Assembly (NCBI RefSeq): GCF_023277925.1
Contig: NZ_CP063832.1
Location: forward strand, 5,625,501 to 5,689,500
DNA length: 64,000 bases
Direction of reading: 5' to 3'
DNA from: Pseudomonas entomophila
GTDB taxonomy: Bacteria > Pseudomonadota > Gammaproteobacteria > Pseudomonadales > Pseudomonadaceae
In this document: piece after piece, positions 58,648-64,000 of the stretch
Numbering within the stretch: position 1 is the stretch's first letter
Layout: each line of letters opens with the position of its first letter
Position numbers and translations under genes: made by a program
Notes under the pieces: generated by a model
What the model saw: only the letters and a program-made list of their open reading frames with translations
What the model was told of the DNA's origin: nothing
Databases searched by the model: none

Positions 58648-59787
58648 CTATCGGCCACCCATGATCGCGATGTAGTCCTGGGTCCAGCGGCTATAGGGCA
58701 CGAACTTGCCCCCTTCGGCCTGCGGGGTCTTCCAGAAGGCGATCTTGTCGAAGTTGTCGAAGCCGTTGGTCTTGCAGCCCTCGGCCCCCAGCAGCTCGCT
58801 GCCAGTACAGGCCGCCGGCACCGCCGGCAACGAGCCGAACCAAGCCGCTACATCGCCCTGCACCTTCGGTTGCAGTGACCAGTCCATCCACTTGTAGGCG
58901 CAGTTGGGGTGCTTGGCCTCGCTGTGCAGCATGGTAGTGTCGGCCCAGCCGGTGGCGCCTTCCTTCGGCACCACCGAGGCCACCGGTTGTTTGTCAGCCT
59001 GCAGCCCGTTGACCATGTAGCCCCACGAGCTGGTGGCGACCACGCCCTCGTTCTTTACGTCGCTCATCTGCACCGTCGCATCGTGCCAATAGCGATGGAT
59101 CAGTGGTTGTTGCTGGCGCAGCAGGTCGAGCACCGCCTTGTACTGTGTCTCGGTCAGCTCGTACGGGTTCTGGATGCCCAGTTCGGGCTTGGCGGACCTG
59201 AGGTAGAGCGCCGCGTCGGCGATGTAGATCGGCCCGTCGTAGGCCTGCACGCGGCCTTTGTTCGGCTTGCCGTCGGGCAACTGCTGTGGCTCGAACACCA
59301 CGCTCCAGCTGGTGGGTGGTTGCTTGAACACGTTGGTGTTGTACAGCAGCACGTTCGGGCCCCACTGGTAGGGGGTCCCGTACACCTGGTCCTTGACCAC
59401 GTACCAGGCACCGTTGTGCAGGCGTGGGTCGAGGTTCTTCCAGTTGGGGATCAGCGCGGTATTGATCGGTTGCACGCGCTTGCCAACGATCAGCCGCAAC
59501 GAGGCGTCGCCCGAGGCAGTGACCAGGTCGTAGCCGCCCTTGGTCATCAGGCTGACCATCTCGTCGGAGGTGGCGGCTGTTTTTACGCTGACCTTGCAGC
59601 CGGTTTCCTTCTCAAAGCCGGTGACCCAGTCGTAGGCCTTGTCGCTTTCACCCCGCTCGATATAGCCCGGCCAGGCGATGATATCCAGCTGCCCTTCGCC
59701 GGCGCCGAGCTTTTCTGGCAATTGGGCGGCCTGCAGGCCGGCACTGGCCACTAGCGCGCCGAACAATACAGTCGTGTTCACTGACAT
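58648..59787 (-). CDS. ydcS: Periplasmic polyamine-type binding protein (YdcS-like)
   Basis: 379 aa. ATG 59787 with AGAGGGA upstream. Signal peptide (VLFGALVASAGLQAAQ, cleavage near residue 21), then a family 1 extracellular solute-binding fold: LDIIAWPGYIERGESDKAYDW, the hinge segments YGTPYQWGPNVLLYNT and EGVVATSSWGYM. These aromatic-rich motifs line polyamine sites in PotD/PotF/YdcS proteins. It delivers ligand to the YdcTUV-like transporter. The longer open frame upstream is not coding. Confidence 0.87.
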   Translation of the reverse strand: MSVNTTVLFGALVASAGLQAAQLPEKLGAGEGQLDIIAWPGYIERGESDKAYDWVTGFEKETGCKVSVKTAATSDEMVSLMTKGGYDLVTASGDASLRLIVGKRVQPINTALIPNWKNLDPRLHNGAWYVVKDQVYGTPYQWGPNVLLYNTNVFKQPPTSWSVVFEPQQLPDGKPNKGRVQAYDGPIYIADAALYLRSAKPELGIQNPYELTETQYKAVLDLLRQQQPLIHRYWHDATVQMSDVKNEGVVATSSWGYMVNGLQADKQPVASVVPKEGATGWADTTMLHSEAKHPNCAYKWMDWSLQPKVQGDVAAWFGSLPAVPAACTGSELLGAEGCKTNGFDNFDKIAFWKTPQAEGGKFVPYSRWTQDYIAIMGGR

Positions 59788-60047
59788 GGTGTTCCCTCTT
59801 GCTGAGTCGCGTGGACGGGGGAGAGGACGAGGCCGGGCATTGTCCAGGCTTCGAAACAGGCGAAGAAATGCCGGGGCTGGCGAGGGTCGTTCATAGGCGG
59901 CCTTCTTGTGGTTCTGTTTGGCCAGATCGAGTCTAGTTCGTTTTTTGTCGACTTCCCGCGCAACATTCGGAAGCATTTGCACGGGTGGCGAAGCGGCTGC
60001 CCGGGCCTACTCTGGGGGCCTCTTTTCCTACAGCGGAGACATGCCAG

Positions 60048-60734
60048 ATGAATACCCGAAGCCTGCTCGACCAACTGTTCAAATCGGGTCAGGAACTGCT
60101 CGGCAACCAGGCTGGCAAGGGCGCGCCCGGAAAGTCTGGGGGCAATGGCCTGGGCAGCCTGCTTTCCGGCGCCGGTGGCGGTGCGCTGGCGGCGGGCGCC
60201 ATGGGCTTGCTGCTGGGCAGCAAGAAGGCGCGCAAGTATGGCGGCAAGGCCCTCACCTACGGTGGCCTCGCCGCGCTGGGCGTGCTGGCCTACAAGGCCT
60301 ACGGCAACTGGCAGGCGCGCCAGGGGTCAGGCAACCACGAGCCACAGACGCTGGACCGCCTGCCGCCGGCCCAGGTCGAGCAGCACAGTCAGGCGGTGCT
60401 GCGTGCATTGGTGGCGGCGGCCAAGTCCGACGGCCACATCGACGAGCGTGAGCGGGCGTTGATCGAGGGGGAGTTCACCCGCCTGGACAGTAGCCAGGAG
60501 CTCCAGCACTGGTTGCATGCCGAGCTGAACAAGCCATTGGACCCGTCCGAAGTGGCCCGTGCCGCGCAAACGCCGGAAATGGCTGCCGAGATGTACCTGG
60601 CCAGCGTGATGATGGTCGATCAGGAGAACTTCATGGAGCGCGCCTACCTCGATGAATTGGCGCGACAGCTGCGTCTTGATCCGGCGCTGCGCCAGGAACT
60701 GGAAAACCAGGTCAGGCTTGCCGCAGGTCAATGA
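60048..60734 (+). CDS. YebE/DUF533 family protein with TerB-like domain
   Basis: 228 aa. The N-terminal third is Gly/Ala/Ser-rich (GAGGGALAAGAMGLLLGSKKARKYGGKALTYGGLAALG, in parts) with one or two membrane-prone segments (about residues 45-85). The C-terminal half (about 110-228) is a TerB-like helical domain with acidic residues for metal (AAAKSDGHIDERERALIEGEF). It matches the YebE inner-membrane family; E. coli yebE is linked to envelope stress, but I see no such signal here. GGAG is about nine bases before the ATG. Confidence 0.83.
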   Translation: MNTRSLLDQLFKSGQELLGNQAGKGAPGKSGGNGLGSLLSGAGGGALAAGAMGLLLGSKKARKYGGKALTYGGLAALGVLAYKAYGNWQARQGSGNHEPQTLDRLPPAQVEQHSQAVLRALVAAAKSDGHIDERERALIEGEFTRLDSSQELQHWLHAELNKPLDPSEVARAAQTPEMAAEMYLASVMMVDQENFMERAYLDELARQLRLDPALRQELENQVRLAAGQ

Positions 60735-60862
60735 GCTGGCATTTGGCCAATTCGACAGGCATGGATGCCTGAATCTATCCGTATTCAGCCGCAAATGCGT
60801 AGGAAGCCTGGGCTATACTTTGGCGATTTTTCCCGCTCGTATCGAATTCCTGAGGGCTGAAT

Positions 60863-62485
60863 GTGAAGAACTGGACCTTGCGCCAACGGATCCTGGCAAG
60901 TTTCGCCGTGATCATCGCCATCATGCTGCTGATGATCGTGGCCGCCTACTCGCGGCTGGTGGCGATCGAGTCCAGCGAAGAGGCAGTGGGGTCCGACAGC
61001 ATTCCCGGTGTCTATTACAGCTCGATGATCCGCAGTGCCTGGGTCGACAGTTATGTCACCAGCCAGCAGCTGGTGGGGTTGTCGAACCACCGGGAATTGA
61101 CCACGGCGGACATCGAGTTGTTCAAGAGCTTTAACGACCGCCTCAAGCAACACATGGCCAGCTACCAGGCGACCATTCGCGACAAGGATGACCAGGTGGC
61201 CTTCGATGATTTCACCAAGCTTGAAGAGGCCTATGTGAAAATCGTCGACCAGGTGCTGGAGACCTACCGGCAGAAAAACTATGCCGAGGCCCAGCGCCTG
61301 ATCAATGAGGTGCTCACGCCGGCCTGGGTGGACGGGCGCAAGCACCTGAACGGGGTCATCGAACGCAACCGCGAAGCGGCCGATGCCGCCACCAACGATA
61401 TCGTCAGCGCCGTGGCCACCGCCAAGGGCAGCATGATCGTCTCGCTGCTGCTGGCAATCATCGCTGCCGGCATCTGTGGCCTGCTGCTGTTGCGTGTGAT
61501 CACCGCGCCCATGCAGCTTATCGTCCATGCCTTGGACAAACTGCGCTCGGGCGACCTGAGCATGCGCCTGAACCTGGACCGCAAGGACGAATTCGGCGCC
61601 ATCGAGGGGGGCTTCAACGAGATGGCCGAGTCACTGGCCAACCTGGTGGCCCAGGCCCAGCGCTCGTCGGTACAGGTGACCACCTCGGTCACCGAAATCG
61701 CCGCCACCTCCAAGCAGCAACAGGCCACGGCCACCGAAACCGCGGCCACCACCACCGAAATCGGCGCGACTTCGCGGGAGATCGCCGCCACCTCGCGCGA
61801 CCTGGTGCGCACCATGACCGAGGTCACTTCATCGGCCGACCAGGCCTCGAGCCTCGCCGGCTCCGGCCAGCAAGGCCTGGCCCGCATGGAGGAGACCATG
61901 CACCAGGTGATGGGCGCCGCCGACCTGGTCAATGCCAAGCTGGCGATCCTCAACGAGAAGGCCAGCAACATCAACCAGGTGGTAGTGACCATCGTCAAGG
62001 TCGCCGACCAGACCAACCTGCTGTCGCTCAACGCCGCCATCGAGGCGGAAAAAGCCGGCGAATACGGGCGTGGTTTCGCCGTGGTGGCCACCGAGGTGCG
62101 CCGCCTCGCCGATCAGACCGCCGTTGCCACCTACGACATCGAACAGATGGTGCGCGAAATCCAGTCGGCGGTCTCGGCCGGGGTGATGGGCATGGACAAG
62201 TTCTCCGAGGAAGTGCGCCGTGGCATGTTCGAGGTACAGCAGGTAGGCGAGCAATTGGGCCAGATCATTCATCAGGTCCAGGCCTTGGCCCCGCGGGTGT
62301 TGATGGTCAACGAAGGCATGCAGGCCCAGGCCACGGGCGCCGAACAGATCAACCAGGCCCTGGCCCAGCTCAGCGACGCCAGCACCCAGACCGTCGAGTC
62401 GCTGCGCCAAGCCAGCTTTGCCATCGACGAACTGAGCCAGGTGGCCACCGGCCTGCGTGGCGGTGTGTCGCGCTTCAAAGTCTGA
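60863..62485 (+). CDS. wspA: Surface-sensing chemoreceptor WspA
   Basis: 540 aa methyl-accepting protein. The start is GTG 60863 with GAGGG upstream. Transmembrane helix 1 is about 10-30, a four-helix-bundle periplasmic domain spans about 31-188, and helix 2 is about 190-212. A HAMP domain, then a coiled-coil signalling domain with the tip [30 protein letters not shown] follow. WspB and WspC directly downstream show this is the Wsp chemosensory system, where WspA senses surface contact or envelope stress and drives WspR to make cyclic di-GMP. Homologues cluster laterally rather than at the pole. Confidence 0.92.
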   Translation: MKNWTLRQRILASFAVIIAIMLLMIVAAYSRLVAIESSEEAVGSDSIPGVYYSSMIRSAWVDSYVTSQQLVGLSNHRELTTADIELFKSFNDRLKQHMASYQATIRDKDDQVAFDDFTKLEEAYVKIVDQVLETYRQKNYAEAQRLINEVLTPAWVDGRKHLNGVIERNREAADAATNDIVSAVATAKGSMIVSLLLAIIAAGICGLLLLRVITAPMQLIVHALDKLRSGDLSMRLNLDRKDEFGAIEGGFNEMAESLANLVAQAQRSSVQVTTSVTEIAATSKQQQATATETAATTTEIGATSREIAATSRDLVRTMTEVTSSADQASSLAGSGQQGLARMEETMHQVMGAADLVNAKLAILNEKASNINQVVVTIVKVADQTNLLSLNAAIEAEKAGEYGRGFAVVATEVRRLADQTAVATYDIEQMVREIQSAVSAGVMGMDKFSEEVRRGMFEVQQVGEQLGQIIHQVQALAPRVLMVNEGMQAQATGAEQINQALAQLSDASTQTVESLRQASFAIDELSQVATGLRGGVSRFKV

Positions 62486-62490
62486 CGACG

Positions 62491-63012
62491 ATGAACGACC
62501 TGCACCCCCGTGAAACGCGCCCGGCCGTTGGCAAGGGCGCACTCTACCTGCAGTTTCGCATTGCCGAGCAACGCTTTGCCCTCGACGTGCGCGAGGTGAT
62601 CGAGGTGTTGCCGCGACGTGCGCTCAAACCTGTCGCCCAGGCGCCGTCCTGGGTCGTCGGTGTGCTTGCCCACCGGGGCGCGCTGATTCCAGTGATCGAC
62701 CTGTCGGCCCTGAGCTTCGGTGTCGCGGCGCCCTTGCGCGGCAGCACGCGCCTGGTGCTGGTGCATTACCGCGCCGACCCGTTGCGCCCCAACCTGCAAC
62801 TGGGGCTGGTGCTGGAGCAGGCCACCGATACCCTGCGCTGCCAGCCCGAGGAGTTCCAGCCCTATGGCCTGGATAACGCCGAGGCTCCTTATCTGGGGCC
62901 GGTGCGTCAGGACAGCCAGGGTTTGTTGCAACGCATCCGCGTCGATGACCTGCTCCCGCCCGCTGTGCGGGAGCTGCTGTATCCCGCCGAGAACGGGCAG
63001 GTGCCAGCATGA
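62491..63012 (+). CDS. wspB: CheW-like adaptor WspB
   Basis: 173 aa single CheW domain: the SH3-like halves around LQFRIAEQRFALDVREVIEVLP and VLAHRGALIPVIDLSAL are clear. It couples receptor WspA to the kinase WspE. Only five bases separate it from wspA, and its stop overlaps wspC (ATGA), so it is co-translated. Confidence 0.9.
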   Translation: MNDLHPRETRPAVGKGALYLQFRIAEQRFALDVREVIEVLPRRALKPVAQAPSWVVGVLAHRGALIPVIDLSALSFGVAAPLRGSTRLVLVHYRADPLRPNLQLGLVLEQATDTLRCQPEEFQPYGLDNAEAPYLGPVRQDSQGLLQRIRVDDLLPPAVRELLYPAENGQVPA

Positions 63013-64000
63013 GCGAGCAACGCTTCTTCCGCTTCCTGCGCGAGCGTATCGGCCTGGATGTGGAGTCGGTGGGTGCTCCGATGATTGAGCGTGCCTTGCA
63101 GCAGCGCTGTGTCACGGTGCAGGTGGCGGACCTGGACGACTATTGGCTGCGCCTGCAGCAATCGGCCGAGGAGCAGCAAGCGCTGATCGAGGCGGTCATC
63201 GTCCCGGAAACCTGGTTCTTCCGCTATCCCGAATCCTTCGGTGCCTTGGTCGGTCTGGCTCATAAGCGGGTGGCCGAACTGGCCGGGACGCGGCCTTTGC
63301 GCATCCTCAGCCTGCCGTGCTCGACCGGTGAAGAGCCCTACTCGATCGCCATGGCCTTGCTGGACGGCGGCGTCAGCCCGGCCGCATTTCGCATCGATGG
63401 CATGGACATCAGCCCCAACTCCGTGGCCAAGGCGCTGCAGGGGGACTATGGCCGCAACTCGTTCCGTGGCAGTGACCTGGCGTTCCGTGAGCGGCATTTC
63501 AGTACGTTCGCAGAGCTGCACCGTATCAATGAGCGCGTGCGCCAACAGGTCAACCTGCAGGTGGGCAACGTGCTGGACCCTGCACTCAAGAGCCGAGAAG
63601 GCCTGTACGACTTCGTGTTCTGCCGCAACCTGCTGATCTATTTCGATGTGCCGACCCAGCAGCGGGTGTTCGAAGTGCTCAAGCACCTCACCCATGGCCA
63701 GGGGGTGTTGTTCATTGGGCCCGCCGAGGGCAGCCTGCTGGCGCGCCTGGGCATGCGGCCGCTGGGTATCGCTCAGTCGTTCGCCTATGTCCGTCAGGAA
63801 CCCGCGCCGAGCGCTCCTGCGAGCCTGCCGCTGCCGGTTGCGCGGCCATTGGCGCCGCCACCGCCGAGAGTGGTCGCACTATCGGCTCGCACCGCCAGGC
63901 CGATTCCTGTCCCCACGCCAACCCTCGACCCCCATGAGAGCGAGGCCCAACTGCTGGGCATCATTGCCCGCCATGCCAACACCGGTGACAGCGAGCAGGC
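63009..64000 (+). CDS. wspC: CheR-type methyltransferase WspC, truncated at window end
   Basis: 330 codons visible. A CheR all-alpha N-terminal domain is followed by the SAM-binding domain: LRILSLPCSTGEEPYSIAMAL is motif I and DFVFCRNLLIYFD the catalytic-domain end, as in CheR. From about 260 onward a Pro-rich linker leads to the start of a helical region (ESEAQLLGIIARHANTG) that in WspC is a tetratricopeptide repeat. It methylates WspA glutamates to set receptor sensitivity. wspD and the rest of the operon lie beyond the window. Confidence 0.9.
   Translation, partial: MSEQRFFRFLRERIGLDVESVGAPMIERALQQRCVTVQVADLDDYWLRLQQSAEEQQALIEAVIVPETWFFRYPESFGALVGLAHKRVAELAGTRPLRILSLPCSTGEEPYSIAMALLDGGVSPAAFRIDGMDISPNSVAKALQGDYGRNSFRGSDLAFRERHFSTFAELHRINERVRQQVNLQVGNVLDPALKSREGLYDFVFCRNLLIYFDVPTQQRVFEVLKHLTHGQGVLFIGPAEGSLLARLGMRPLGIAQSFAYVRQEPAPSAPASLPLPVARPLAPPPPRVVALSARTARPIPVPTPTLDPHESEAQLLGIIARHANTGDSEQ

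Overview
The window is a chromosomal segment from a Pseudomonas of the P. putida group. This is inferred from gene content and order: metR; aauRS next to aatJQMP; glpDRKF; argF; grxD-bfr-bfd-peroxiredoxin; rnt-pyrC-motY-argG; an rnf-type cluster with nth; metG-mrp-cspA-dcd; and a wsp operon. Typical TGTAGGAG... REP palindromes and high-GC codon use agree. I see no rRNA, tRNA, CRISPR array, insertion sequence or prophage.

Layout. 1-2.5 kb: start of an Lhr-type helicase (cut by the window edge), a Nudix hydrolase and metR. 2.6-8.0 kb: one 1800-residue gene resembling the large Pseudomonas proteins with a dermonecrotic-toxin-like (DUF6543-type) region; it is the most accessory-looking gene here. 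8.2-9.7 kb: an exported alpha/beta hydrolase and glpM. 9.7-16.5 kb: acidic amino acid uptake, with two-component system AauSR and ABC transporter AatJQMP, a GG-N10-GC sigma54 promoter and an upstream TTCGG-N4-CCGAA palindrome. 16.7-22 kb: the glycerol regulon glpD, glpR, glpK, glpF with GlpR-like operators and a terminator-like hairpin in the glpF leader. 22-27 kb: ybaK, an orphan iron-type ABC ATPase coupled to argF, and a molybdopterin oxidoreductase. 27-29.4 kb: iron and redox genes. 29.4-33.6 kb: rnt-pyrC, motY with a FliA-type promoter, and argG with an ArgR operator. 33.6-39.5 kb: an unknown membrane protein, an orphan EvgA-type regulator, a PA3496-type small protein, nth and an unusual rnf cluster. 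39.6-44.5 kb: metG, mrp, cspA, dcd and a small Pro-rich protein. 44.5-52.9 kb: an AstE-like deacylase, a QuiP-type acylase, a four-gene operon with two SEC-C proteins, two OmpA-type lipoproteins, a DUF1145 protein and a collagen-like secreted protein. 53-60.7 kb: an old yellow enzyme, a YdcSTUV-PatD-type polyamine uptake and oxidation operon, and a YebE/DUF533 protein. 60.9-64 kb: wspA, wspB and the start of wspC.

The genes mostly form compact co-directional operons with 4-bp ATGA/GTGA overlaps. Several control circuits can be read directly: AauR/sigma54 on aatJ, GlpR on glp, ArgR on argF and argG, FliA on motY, and a Fur-like site at bfd. The least conventional parts are the large toxin-like gene and the rnf cluster. 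The rnf cluster has no rnfC, its RnfB has no membrane anchor, and its RnfA and RnfE have lost Cys-containing motifs expected to hold an iron-sulfur centre.
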